The notes beneath the pieces are model-generated. The model made no database searches, was not told the origin of the DNA, and worked only from the letters and a program-made list of their open reading frames with translations. The position numbers and the translations under genes are program-made. A stretch of DNA of 7,505 nucleotides from Actinomycetota bacterium (GTDB lineage: Bacteria; Actinomycetota; Acidimicrobiia; Acidimicrobiales; GCA-2861595). Location of the stretch: positions 1 to 7,505 of the forward strand of contig JADDQT010000092.1 of NCBI GenBank assembly GCA_016781225.1. Reading direction: 5' to 3'. Below, piece by piece: positions 1 through 7,505 of this stretch (position 1 is the first letter of the stretch; every line of letters begins with the position of its first letter).

Positions 1-354
1 ATGGCCGTGGTGAAACCGCCGTCAGGGTGGTCCCATGAACGTGGTGAACGACAGGCGACGAGATTGACGACCCTCAGCGCCTCAGAGAGTCCCTCCACCG
101 TCAGGTGTATCGACTGGCGCGATTACCCACTTGAGTGTCACGGCAACGCCGGGTCGGGCGCGCTCCTCACTGTGGAGCCGCATATCGACTGTACGTATTC
201 CAGCGGAGGCGCCCACTCGCGGCGGTTGGTGGCAGTCGCGGGGCAGAGTTGGGGTGCGGCTTCCAGCGCCAGACATCGTGCGATCGGGAGGTAAGCGGTC
301 ACCGGGCGAACTTGGCGGCGCTCCAAAATCGGCAGTTGAGGCGCCAAGCAGCAT
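1..354. other. Stretch with no supportable gene
   Basis: Several overlapping open frames run through this stretch on both strands, but none has a recognisable domain, a ribosome binding site or a consistent codon pattern, and they contradict one another. A short element is partly repeated in similar form near 17-31 and 97-110 (core CCGTCAGG). I see no tRNA and no insertion sequence end here. The stretch lies downstream of the acetyltransferase gene, so it may be the edge of an accessory region that continues to the left. The only structure I can support is the hairpin at 311-348, listed separately. Confidence 0.6.
311..348 (-). terminator. Candidate hairpin terminator of the acetyltransferase gene
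   Basis: CTTGGCG at 311-317 is the exact reverse complement of CGCCAAG at 342-348, giving a 7-bp stem. A further 3-bp helix (CTC 321-323 with GAG 338-340) lies inside it, separated by a small internal loop, and 14 bases form the apical loop. On the minus strand the hairpin begins 6 bases after the acetyltransferase stop codon, a typical terminator position. No U-rich tract follows. That weakens the call, although actinobacterial terminators often lack one. A chance inverted repeat in GC-rich DNA is the main alternative. Confidence 0.35.
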
Positions 355-846
355 TCAGGGCGCGAGGTCGAACACGAAGCTGAGTAGCGGCACTCCGGGC
401 ACGGGGACCCAATCACGTTCCGGGTCGCGGCGGAAGCCGAGTTTCTCGTAGATCCTGCGGGCGGCGCTCATCCAGGGCGTGGTGTGGAGGCACACGCGAT
501 GCCGTCCCTCACGTCGGGCCTGGTCGATGCAGGCGAGGACCAGCGCTGTCCCCACCCCTCGTCTCCTGGCAGCTGGCCCGACGGCGAGCATGCGCACCCC
601 CGCCTCGCCTTCGTCCAGGAGCTCCGCCGAGGGTGATTGAGGACCGGGGACGTAGGTGACGGCGCCCACGATGCTTCCGTCTTCAACCGCGACCAATACG
701 ACCGCCCCCGCAGCCCGGCTCTCTACATCCCGCAGTCGGCCCTCGTACCCGCCGGAGAGGTGGGCGCCGGCAAGACCCTGGTAGGCGGCGACGGTGAGTT
801 CGGCGATGGAGTCGTATTCCTCGGGCCGCGCCTCCCGGATCTCCAT
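355..846 (-). CDS. GNAT-family N-acetyltransferase
   Basis: The 163-residue protein has the normal length and layout of a single-domain GNAT enzyme, which transfers an acetyl group from acetyl-CoA to an amine; its substrate cannot be told. The N-terminal strand and helix (MEIREARPEEYDSIAELT) are typical. Motif A spans about residues 84-103 (VRMLAVGPAARRRGVG), with the pyrophosphate-binding RxxGxG pattern at Arg94, Gly97 and Gly99. Motif B is about 128-146 (AARRIYEKLGF), with Tyr133 in the position of the usual general acid. The frame stays open 59 codons upstream to 1023, but that extension has no domain character, and the ATG at 846 begins exactly at the conserved first strand. No Shine-Dalgarno sequence precedes it. 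A TAACGT resembling an actinobacterial -10 box lies at 858-863, so a leaderless or near-leaderless transcript is possible. The gene stands alone, about 600 bases downstream of the large operon. Confidence 0.88.
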   Translation of the reverse strand: MEIREARPEEYDSIAELTVAAYQGLAGAHLSGGYEGRLRDVESRAAGAVVLVAVEDGSIVGAVTYVPGPQSPSAELLDEGEAGVRMLAVGPAARRRGVGTALVLACIDQARREGRHRVCLHTTPWMSAARRIYEKLGFRRDPERDWVPVPGVPLLSFVFDLAP

Positions 847-1453
847 GGGAGGACGGTACGTTAACCCGGGCGTCCGCCAAGGACGTGCCGAAAGGCGCTT
901 CCTCGATGGCCTCAAGGGCGGCATCGGACCGCAGAACACTGAACCTGCGCACAAAGTCTCTCCTAGTCCGCCCGCTCGCATCGGCACGTCCCCGAGCGCC
1001 GAGCCGAGCGTCGAGATCCTCATCCGGTTCTTAGTCCACCCAGGGATGGGGACTTCGTTGCCACCAGTGGGGACTTCAAGATGGCCATTGACACAGAACC
1101 GTTACGGCTCGGTGCTCGGACCCGAGGTAACCGGCGTAGTCGAGAACCTCAACCGCCCCATACGCTCGGCGATGCTAATCCGCGGGGTAGCCCCGAGGTG
1201 CCGGTGCGGGGCCCATAACGGAAACCTCCTGGGCTCCCGTAGCCGCCCTACCTCAGACGCCGGGGCGGACCTTCGTTCCATCGCCATGCCGATTCAGATC
1301 GGCCCGAGCCACCGTGACCGGCCCCCTCATAGCAAGGACTCAGCCACGCGAACGTGGGAGCGATGCCAGTCAGGAGGTCGACTTGTAAGCGTGCAAGTGG
1401 TGGAACGGGGGTCTTCAGACGGGCTTCCGCGGTAAGGCGCTAGCTCGTCGAGA
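847..1453. other. Gene-poor gap between the hydrolase and acetyltransferase genes
   Basis: About 600 bases hold no gene I can support. Open frames exist on both strands, the longest on the plus strand at 794-1435, but its product has no recognisable domain and it overlaps the start of the acetyltransferase gene. The stretch includes the IS21-like repeats at 1047-1093. Small inverted repeats occur at 1183-1195 (CGGGG/CCCCG), 1288-1303 (GCCGAT/ATCGGC), 1344-1357 (CCACG/CGTGG with a TTCG loop on the minus strand) and 1381-1398 (ACTTG/CAAGT). The last two lie about 55-110 bases past the hydrolase stop and could help end the operon transcript, but both stems are only 5 bp and no U tract follows. 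The gap may also hold the acetyltransferase promoter. Confidence 0.6.
1047..1093 (-). mobile_element. Possible IS21-type insertion sequence end (solo relic)
   Basis: TGGGGACTTC occurs perfectly at 1047-1056 and again at 1068-1077, a 21-base period, and each copy is followed within a few bases by GCCA. Read on the minus strand from 1093, the sequence opens with TGTCAATGGCCATCTTGAAG and then gives two AAGTCCCCA units. IS21-family elements begin with TG and carry short repeated blocks inside their ends, and similar strings are familiar from actinobacterial members. If 1093 is the outer edge, the element would have extended leftward, but no istA or istB coding sequence and no opposite end are visible, and the acetyltransferase gene occupies that side. 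I therefore read it as a decayed or solo end. The family call rests on memory of similar ends, not on an alignment. Confidence 0.38.
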
Positions 1454-2743
<1,290 letters not shown>

Positions 2744-2750
2744 AGTGGAA

Positions 2751-2756
2751 CCTCAC
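2751..2756 (-). promoter_or_regulatory. Ribosome binding site of the hydrolase gene
   Basis: GTGAGG on the minus strand lies 7 bases before the TTG start at 2743 and is the best Shine-Dalgarno match in the 45-base gap. It supports the TTG, since the in-frame TGA at 2753-2755 rules out a longer protein. The gap is too short for an SAH riboswitch, and I see no other regulatory structure in it. Confidence 0.6.
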
Positions 2757-2788
2757 GTCTTTCAGATGGGAGCCGGTAGGGGCTGGGA

Positions 2789-3829
2789 TCAGAGGGTTGG
2801 GGCGAACTCCTGCTTGAGGCCGCTCAGGGTGGGCACGGGCCCAGGATCGATCCCCTCGACGTCTGCCAGGTGCAAGGAGACATAGTCACCGTAGATCACC
2901 AGGTCGAGGAGCTGCGCCAATTCGCCTTCGCCCTCGGCGTGGACCTCGTACATCCCGGCGACCTTGTCGTGCACGAGCTCGGTCACGATCTGGAAGCGGC
3001 GCATGACCTGCGGGTGCTCGTTGTCGTGGCGAAGCGCCACCACGCTGAAGCTCTCACGGGTGACGTCGGTGTGCTGACCCCAGCCCTGGACCTCGTTGTG
3101 GCAAAGCTCCGGCTGCACGTTCCAGAACGCCGGCGCATTGGCGTTCTCGTTGATCTGGGTCTTCCATCGCTGCGCCGCCGCCCCGCCCAGCGCACCGGAG
3201 GAGTGGATCAAGGGGATGGTTGGAGCGATGCGGCGGGCCAGGTCGGCGGCCGGGCTCTCCGCCGTGACGAGCTGGTCGCGCCGGCGCTTCAGCTGCTCCA
3301 CCGCCAACTCGATCCAGCGGCTGGCCCCGGGGAAGAGCCCCATCTCCTCCAACATGACGAGCGGGGGTATGGCCAGGGCGCCAACCGCGGCCCGGGGCTG
3401 GGGGATGCCTGCGGGCAGGGTGACCATGGGCGCGCCCCACGCCTCGCCCAACTTGCCCAGCTCTCCCCCGCTGGTGACGATGGCCACCTTGGCACCCTGG
3501 GCGGAGCCCTCCTTGGCCGCCTCGATGGTCTCCTCGGTTTCGCCCGAGAACGACACCGCGAACAACAGCGTGCCGTCGCCGACGAAAGCCGGCAGGGTGT
3601 AGGACTTCACGGTGATGGCCGGCAGGGCCATGAAGGCCCCCGCGGTGGCCAGGAGGATGTCGCCGGCGATCCCGCTGCCTCCCATCCCCACCACCACGAC
3701 GTTCTCCACTTCCTCGTGCTCGGGAAGCCCCTCCATGCCGCGAGCCATGCGCGCCGCCGTCTCCACCTGCTCCGGCAGGCCGGCCGTGGCCTCCCAGATG
3801 CCGACGCTGTCCAGGGGAGCCGGGCTCAT
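2789..3829 (-). CDS. Bifunctional phosphoglucose/phosphomannose isomerase (SIS domain)
   Basis: The protein of 346 residues matches the bifunctional PGI/PMI family, first characterised in Crenarchaeota, which interconverts fructose 6-phosphate with glucose 6-phosphate and mannose 6-phosphate. It has two SIS domains. The first contains VVVGMGGSGIAGD (about 45-57) and the phosphate-binding SFSGETEET (93-101). Arg146 in QPRAAVG, Glu228 in NENANAP and His244 in CHNEVQGW occupy the positions of the catalytic Arg, Glu and His of the crenarchaeal enzyme, and the Glu-His spacing of 16 is the same. The C-terminus has GIDPGPVPTLSGLK with the expected late lysine (Lys339). Keeping these residues suggests a working enzyme, whereas the mycobacterial relative at a similar locus (TobH-like) is usually of unknown function. 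The ATG overlaps the stop of the upstream small gene by four bases (ATGA), so the two are probably translationally coupled. Its product feeds the phosphomannomutase encoded upstream. Confidence 0.93.
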   Translation of the reverse strand: MSPAPLDSVGIWEATAGLPEQVETAARMARGMEGLPEHEEVENVVVVGMGGSGIAGDILLATAGAFMALPAITVKSYTLPAFVGDGTLLFAVSFSGETEETIEAAKEGSAQGAKVAIVTSGGELGKLGEAWGAPMVTLPAGIPQPRAAVGALAIPPLVMLEEMGLFPGASRWIELAVEQLKRRRDQLVTAESPAADLARRIAPTIPLIHSSGALGGAAAQRWKTQINENANAPAFWNVQPELCHNEVQGWGQHTDVTRESFSVVALRHDNEHPQVMRRFQIVTELVHDKVAGMYEVHAEGEGELAQLLDLVIYGDYVSLHLADVEGIDPGPVPTLSGLKQEFAPTL

Positions 3830-4065
3830 CCTTGCTCGAAGGTGGGGACGATGCCTTCGGTCTGTGCCTTGGTCGTGAGGCGCTGGTGCTCGTCGTCGTC
3901 GACCGTCTCCGCCTCGTCGATCAGCATGATGGGGATGTCATCGCGGATGGCGTAGCGCCGCTTGAGGCGCGGGTTGTAGAGGCTGGATTCGTCCTCGAAG
4001 TAGAGAAGGGGCCCCTTGTCCTCCGGGCAGGCCAGGATCTCGAGCAGCTGCGGGTCGAGAGCCAT
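3826..4065 (-). CDS. Trm112-like (UPF0434/YcaR-type) small protein lacking the zinc cysteines
   Basis: The 79-residue protein opens with LLEILACPEDKGPL and continues with a basic turn and YAIRDDIPIMLIDEAE, the usual Trm112/YcaR fold pattern (LLEILACPxCxGxL, then LRDGIPVLL). In eukaryotes and archaea, Trm112 is a partner that stabilises and activates SAM-dependent methyltransferases acting on tRNA, rRNA and release factors; the role of bacterial members is less clear. Cys13 is the only cysteine: the second position of the CPxC pair is Asp15-type (CPED), and the later pair is absent, so no classical zinc site can form. The acidic tail (ETVDDDEH) and about 25 C-terminal residues go beyond the short E. 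coli YcaR. The gene starts 7 bases after the phosphomannomutase stop, with AGGA about 11 bases before the ATG, and overlaps the isomerase gene by 4 bases. Its position between two mannose enzymes could mean an assembly or regulatory role there, but that is inference. Confidence 0.85.
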   Translation of the reverse strand: MALDPQLLEILACPEDKGPLLYFEDESSLYNPRLKRRYAIRDDIPIMLIDEAETVDDDEHQRLTTKAQTEGIVPTFEQG

Positions 4066-4072
4066 CAGCGGG

Positions 4073-5413
4073 TCAGTCCTCCCTCACCAGGGCCAGGACC
4101 TCCTCTGTGTGCTGGTCGCATTCCTCCCTGGTGGCGGCTTCGAGGTTCAACCGCAGCTTCGGCTCGGTGTTCGAGGGGCGAAGGTTGAACCACCAGTCCC
4201 CGAGGTCCACCGTGAGCCCGTCGGTGCGATCGTGCTCGGCGTCCTCGTAGGCCTCGGCCACCTTGTCCATGACCGCGTCCTGGTCCGACACCTCGCTGTT
4301 GATCTCGCCCGACTGGGCATAGCGCTCGAAGGGCTTGCGCAGCTCCGAGAGCGGCTTCTCCTCCTTGCTCAACAGCTCGAGCACCACAAGGGCGGCAACC
4401 AGGCCGGAGTCCGCCCGGTAGTTGTCCTTGAAGTAGTAGTGGCCCGAGTGCTCGCCGCCGAACACCGCGCCCGTCTCGGCCATGAGGCCCTTGATGAAGG
4501 AGTGGCCCACCCGGCTTCGGATCGCCTCGCCGCCGTTCTCCTCGATGATCTCGGGGACGGCCTTGGAGCAGATCAGGTTGTAGATGATCTTGGAGTCGGG
4601 CTTCTTGTCGAGGATGGACTTGGCCACCATGACGGTGGTGAGCGAGCCGGACAGCGGCTCGGCCTTCTCGTCCACGAGGAAAACCCGGTCGGCGTCGCCG
4701 TCGAAGGCCAGTCCGACATCGGCGCCCACCTCGAGCACCCGGTCCTTAAGGTCCTTCAGGTTCTCGGGGTCGATGGGGTCGGGAGGGTGGTTGGGGAAGG
4801 ACCCGTCCAGCTCCTCGTAGAGGATCTCGACGTCGAAGGGCAGGCCCTCGAACACCAGCGGGGCGACGAGGCCCCCCATGCCGTTGGCGGCGTCGGCCAC
4901 CACCTTGAGCGGGCGCAAGGCGTCACGGTCCACGAAGGATCGGACGTGGTCGGCGTAATCGGCGAGCAGGTCCTGGTCGCTGATCTCTCCCTCCTTGTCG
5001 GCGGGAGAGAAGTCGTCCTTCTCCACTTGCTCCTTGATCTCGGCCAGGCCCGATTCCAGACCCACGGGTGCGGCCCCGGGCAGGCACATCTTGATTCCGT
5101 TGTACTTGGCGGGGTTGTGGGAGGCGGTGAACATGGCCCCCGCCGAGTCGAGCTTGCCGGCGGCGAAATAGAGCAGGTCGGTGGACGCCAGCCCGAGGTC
5201 GACCACGTCGACGCCCTGGGACGTGGCCCCCTCGGCGAAGGCGCGCGAGAGCTCGACACCCGACTCACGCATGTCCCGAGCCACCAGGATGCGGTCTGCG
5301 TCCACGAAGCGGGCGAAGGCGGCCCCCACCTTGCGGGCAAGCTCTGCGTCGAGCTGGTCGGGCACCGTTCCCCGCACGTCGTAAGCCTTGAAGATGTCGT
5401 CGAGAGTCCCCAT
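4073..5413 (-). CDS. manB: Phosphomannomutase/phosphoglucomutase
   Basis: This is an alpha-D-phosphohexomutase that converts mannose 6-phosphate to mannose 1-phosphate (and probably the glucose pair), the step before GDP-mannose. The 446 residues give the four-domain family layout. The catalytic phosphoserine loop is TASHNPAKYNGIKM, with Ser98. The magnesium loop is DGDADR (238-243), followed by the sugar-binding loop GEHSGH (320-325), whose form is usual for dual-specificity PMM/PGM enzymes. The phosphate-binding loop RPSNTEP is at 412-418. No key residue is missing. The frame is open about 105 codons further upstream, but that part runs through the glycosyltransferase gene in another frame. 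The ATG at 5413 begins exactly at the conserved DIFKAYDVRG segment, with a weak AGG just upstream. It lies 14 bases after the glycosyltransferase stop. The symbol manB follows mycobacterial usage. Confidence 0.95.
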   Translation of the reverse strand: MGTLDDIFKAYDVRGTVPDQLDAELARKVGAAFARFVDADRILVARDMRESGVELSRAFAEGATSQGVDVVDLGLASTDLLYFAAGKLDSAGAMFTASHNPAKYNGIKMCLPGAAPVGLESGLAEIKEQVEKDDFSPADKEGEISDQDLLADYADHVRSFVDRDALRPLKVVADAANGMGGLVAPLVFEGLPFDVEILYEELDGSFPNHPPDPIDPENLKDLKDRVLEVGADVGLAFDGDADRVFLVDEKAEPLSGSLTTVMVAKSILDKKPDSKIIYNLICSKAVPEIIEENGGEAIRSRVGHSFIKGLMAETGAVFGGEHSGHYYFKDNYRADSGLVAALVVLELLSKEEKPLSELRKPFERYAQSGEINSEVSDQDAVMDKVAEAYEDAEHDRTDGLTVDLGDWWFNLRPSNTEPKLRLNLEAATREECDQHTEEVLALVRED

Positions 5414-5427
5414 ATCGCCTGGAAAGC

Positions 5428-6195
5428 CTACCGAGAGGAGCCCTGACCCCGCCGATCCAGCGTCGCCCGCTCCTCGGGCCCGAGGTCGTAGACGCCGGTG
5501 AGACCCCATCGCCGGACCCGTAAGAGGTCTCTCATCATGAGGGGCCCGTCGCGGAGCAGCCGGACGGTGGAGGTCTGCTGGTTGGCCAGCTCCACAGGCA
5601 CCTCGCGCAGCGAGAGGCCGTAGCGCCGCGTCAGGTAAATCAGCTCGACGTCGAAGGCGAAGCCGTCCACCCGTGCCCGGCTGAACAGCACCCGGGCGGC
5701 CTCTGCCTCGAAGGCCTTCAGGCCGCACTGGGTGTCCACGTAGCTGGGAAGGACGGCCACCCGGCTGATGAGGTTGAACAGCCTGCCGCTCACCTCTCGC
5801 AGGCGGCGGGCACGGACCAGGGTGGTGGTATCCACGTGGCGGCGGCTGCCGATGACGACGTCGAAGCCCGCCTCGACCTCGTTCAGCAGCCGGAGGAGCT
5901 GGGCCGGCGAGTAGGCCAGGTCGGCATCGGTGAAGGCCAGGGCCCGGCCCTTCGACGCCAGCATCCCAGCACGCACCGCGGCTCCCTTCCCTCGATTGAC
6001 GGGCAGGGACAGGACCTGGTCGGCGCCTGCCCGGCGCGCCGCCTCGGCGGTGGCGTCGCTCGAGCCGTCGTCCACCACGACGATCTCCACCCCACCGGCC
6101 ACCAGGAGCTCCTCCCGCAGGCGTTCGACGGCGGCAGCGATGTGGCCCTCCTCCTCGAACGCGGGGACGACGACGCTCAGGGCCGGGCGCGTCAC
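5428..6195 (-). CDS. Family 2 glycosyltransferase, polyprenyl (dolichyl)-phosphate hexose synthase type
   Basis: The 255-residue protein is a GT-A fold enzyme resembling dolichyl-phosphate glucosyl/mannosyltransferases (ALG5/DPM1-like), which move a hexose from a nucleotide sugar to a polyprenyl phosphate on the inner face of the membrane. It begins with LSVVVPAFEEEGHI (7-19), then the nucleotide-binding VVDDGSSDAT (about 40-49), NRGKGAAVRAGM (68-79) and the metal-binding DAD (90-92) in FTDADLAYSP. DTQCGLKAF (154-162) and GFAFDVELIYL (178-188) are strong ALG5-type motifs. No transmembrane helix is visible, so membrane contact must be peripheral or through a partner. The start is GTG, one base after the stop of the membrane protein gene, which argues for co-translation; the stop is TAG. 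Glucose or mannose donor specificity cannot be decided from sequence, but the mannose genes downstream favour GDP-mannose. That preference is inference. Confidence 0.92.
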   Translation of the reverse strand: MTRPALSVVVPAFEEEGHIAAAVERLREELLVAGGVEIVVVDDGSSDATAEAARRAGADQVLSLPVNRGKGAAVRAGMLASKGRALAFTDADLAYSPAQLLRLLNEVEAGFDVVIGSRRHVDTTTLVRARRLREVSGRLFNLISRVAVLPSYVDTQCGLKAFEAEAARVLFSRARVDGFAFDVELIYLTRRYGLSLREVPVELANQQTSTVRLLRDGPLMMRDLLRVRRWGLTGVYDLGPEERATLDRRGQGSSR

Positions 6196-6196
6196 C

Positions 6197-7505
6197 TCAG
6201 TCCGCGCTGTCGGTGCCGGCCCCGACGGGCAGAGGGTGGGAGTCGCCGGTCAGCGGGTGCTCCTCGGGATGGACGGCCAGAGGTTCCTGACCGGGCTCCC
6301 GTCCCGGCTCCTCGTCCCGGCGCCCACGCCGCACCGAGCCCCGTGCGCCGAGCACCACCACGGTCACCAGCCCGAGAAGGGTCAGGGCCCACCCAACGCT
6401 CTCCACGCCCGTCGTGGCGTACCGCAGCTCCACGTGGCTGCTCGTGGGCACCACCACCATGAGGTTGGGCGTCACCCGCCACGGGCCGCGGGCGCCCGAC
6501 GCCCGCCAGTTGGGGAAGTGGGACGCCTTGACCAGTACCGGGGTGCCCGGGCGATCGACGTCGAAGGAGATGCGGTCGTCGTCGGTGCGGATACCGGACA
6601 CCTCGGCTCGCGGCGTGGGCCGTCTGGGCACGTCCGCAGCCGGCTCGGTCCTCGCCCACTCCTTCGGCCCGTCGGCGGCCAGCGGGACGTCGAGGCGAGC
6701 CGGGTCCTGGAACCACTCCACGGCTGCGTCCTGCCACGTGCGCCCACCGGCGTAGAGGCCGTCGACGACCACGGGCTCGTGGTCGAGCGGCGCCACCACG
6801 TCCGACCTCGAGACCTCGTAGACCTCCCAGGTGCGCTGCTTCACGCCGTCGTCGTAGCGGACGTCCCAGGGGCCCGAGGACTCCACCAGCCGAAGGTCGG
6901 GATGCCGGTGGGCCTGCTCCTGAGCCTCGTGAGTGAGCGCCATGTAGTAGCGAACGCCGAGCAGCTGGAGGTGCCTTACTCCCTGGCCGACGTCGAGGGC
7001 GCCATAGGGCAGGTCGCGCTGAGGGCGGGATGGGTTCTTCGACAGCTCGGCCTGGACGAGGAAGTGGTAGGGCGTGGTGGCCGACGACTCGAAGTACAGC
7101 CCCTCCATGGAGCCGATGCACCCGTCGGTCCAGTACGGCAGGAGCATGAGGGCCATGGGGGTTCCGAGGCGATCAAGCTCGGGCTCGTACTCCCAGAAGG
7201 CCCGCCCGCAGCCCACTTCGGTCCCCACCTTGCCCATGGTGGCAACCACGTCCTGGTACTCGCCGTAGGACGCCTTGGCCTCGTACCCCGAGTAGTTCCA
7301 CCGGACCCAGTCGGGGATGAAGCTGCGGTCCTCGGTGTCCACCTGGGCCCAGGCGGGGAGCACTCGCAGAGGTGTGGCCACGAAGAAGACCGTCACCGCC
7401 AGTGCCACCGCTGGCGTGGCGACGGCACCCGTGCTCTGCGACCGACGGGCGCCGCCGCCCACCCACCGCCCGAGGCCGAGGCCGAGCTCGGCCACTCCCA
7501 CTCCG
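6197..7505 (-). CDS. C-terminal part of a large membrane protein, probably of the YfhO/GT-C-like type (partial)
   Basis: The frame is open to the window edge. A GTG sits at 7501, but it lies inside an arginine- and glycine-rich segment that reads as a loop between helices, so I treat the gene as cut off rather than starting there. Counting from that GTG, a hydrophobic helix lies at about 26-48 (ATPAVALAVTVFFVATPL). An extracytoplasmic domain of about 315 residues follows, then a final helix at about 368-388 (GWALTLLGLVTVVVLGA) and a charged Arg/Glu/Pro-rich cytoplasmic tail. The segment VLVKASHFPNWRASG with the strand-rich sequence after it (VTPNLMVVVPTSSHVELRYA) resembles the C-terminal region of YfhO-like and related actinobacterial membrane proteins tied to lipid-linked sugar transfer. 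The glycosyltransferase gene one base downstream fits a donor synthase and membrane transferase pair. The missing N-terminal helices prevent a firm family call. Confidence 0.7.
   Translation of the reverse strand, partial: GVGVAELGLGLGRWVGGGARRSQSTGAVATPAVALAVTVFFVATPLRVLPAWAQVDTEDRSFIPDWVRWNYSGYEAKASYGEYQDVVATMGKVGTEVGCGRAFWEYEPELDRLGTPMALMLLPYWTDGCIGSMEGLYFESSATTPYHFLVQAELSKNPSRPQRDLPYGALDVGQGVRHLQLLGVRYYMALTHEAQEQAHRHPDLRLVESSGPWDVRYDDGVKQRTWEVYEVSRSDVVAPLDHEPVVVDGLYAGGRTWQDAAVEWFQDPARLDVPLAADGPKEWARTEPAADVPRRPTPRAEVSGIRTDDDRISFDVDRPGTPVLVKASHFPNWRASGARGPWRVTPNLMVVVPTSSHVELRYATTGVESVGWALTLLGLVTVVVLGARGSVRRGRRDEEPGREPGQEPLAVHPEEHPLTGDSHPLPVGAGTDSAD

Noticed and set aside
180..300. Possible tRNA or tRNA-derived attachment site
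   Set aside because: There is no GTTCRA T-loop, no acceptor stem pairing and no CCA end on either strand.
847..1023. 59-residue N-terminal extension of the acetyltransferase
   Set aside because: It has no domain or signal-peptide character, and the ATG at 846 begins at the conserved first GNAT strand.
683..1031. Minus-strand frame with a run of plausible residues (RRDFVRRFSVLRSDAALEAI), possibly a gene remnant
   Set aside because: It starts after an in-frame TAA, resembles no family I know, and soon runs into the acetyltransferase gene in another frame.
1082..1174. Short minus-strand frame (AVEVLDYAGYLGSEHRAVTV) ending at the IS-like end, as if a gene were interrupted there
   Set aside because: About 30 codons between two stops is within chance for this composition, and I recognise no parent protein.
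794..1435. Plus-strand frame of 213 codons across the gene-poor gap
   Set aside because: It overlaps the acetyltransferase start, runs through the IS-like repeats, and shows no domain or ribosome binding site.
2744..2788. SAH riboswitch ahead of the hydrolase gene
   Set aside because: SAH riboswitches often precede ahcY, but only 45 bases are available and none of the conserved core is visible.
2870..3955. Plus-strand open frame of 361 codons opposite the isomerase
   Set aside because: It is a shadow of the isomerase gene, has no recognisable motif, and ends inside the Trm112-like gene.
4016..5446. Plus-strand open frame of 476 codons opposite the phosphomannomutase
   Set aside because: It is antisense to a clearly real gene. 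Its product is a repetitive Val/Leu/Gly/His-rich string with no domain, as expected from the reverse of GC-rich codons.
5414..5728. N-terminal extension of the phosphomannomutase by about 105 residues
   Set aside because: These bases encode the C-terminal half of the glycosyltransferase in another frame, and the family begins at the ATG at 5413.

Overview
The window is high-GC DNA, about two-thirds G+C by eye. It is best read as actinobacterial chromosome: codons end mostly in G or C, genes are tightly packed, GTG and TTG starts are used, and a phosphomannomutase, a Trm112-like protein, an SIS-domain sugar isomerase and S-adenosylhomocysteine hydrolase follow one another. A related grouping (manB, an SIS-domain protein, then sahH a few genes on) is known in mycobacteria. 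The short form of the hydrolase and the two glycan genes upstream suggest a lineage outside the Mycobacteriales, possibly an uncultured Acidimicrobiia-type organism. That placement is inference.

All confident genes lie on the minus strand, so the transcript reads from right to left. From 7505 down to 1454 there is one apparent operon of six genes: the C-terminal part of a large membrane protein (6197-7505, cut by the window edge); a family 2 glycosyltransferase resembling polyprenyl-phosphate sugar synthases (5428-6195); a phosphomannomutase/phosphoglucomutase (4073-5413); a Trm112-like small protein that lacks the usual zinc cysteines (3826-4065); a bifunctional phosphoglucose/phosphomannose isomerase (2789-3829); and a short-form S-adenosylhomocysteine hydrolase (1454-2743). 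The gaps are 1, 14, 7, -4 and 45 bases.

Together the sugar genes could take fructose 6-phosphate to mannose 6-phosphate to mannose 1-phosphate, with a GDP-mannose synthase expected elsewhere, and supply a lipid-linked hexose to an envelope glycan made with the membrane protein. The hydrolase recycles the by-product of SAM-dependent methylation. Proteins related to the Trm112-like one activate methyltransferases elsewhere, so a methylation link is possible but unproven.

The left 1.45 kb differs. It holds one convincing gene, a GNAT-family N-acetyltransferase (355-846, minus), with a candidate terminator hairpin just after it. About 600 bases (847-1453) have no credible gene but include a 10-base direct repeat at 21-base spacing that resembles an IS21-type insertion sequence end, apparently a solo relic. 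Bases 1-354 show no gene. I see no CRISPR array, tRNA, rRNA or riboswitch, and no clearly new multi-gene system. The items most worth checking are the cysteine-poor Trm112-like protein inside the sugar operon and the possible insertion sequence relic.
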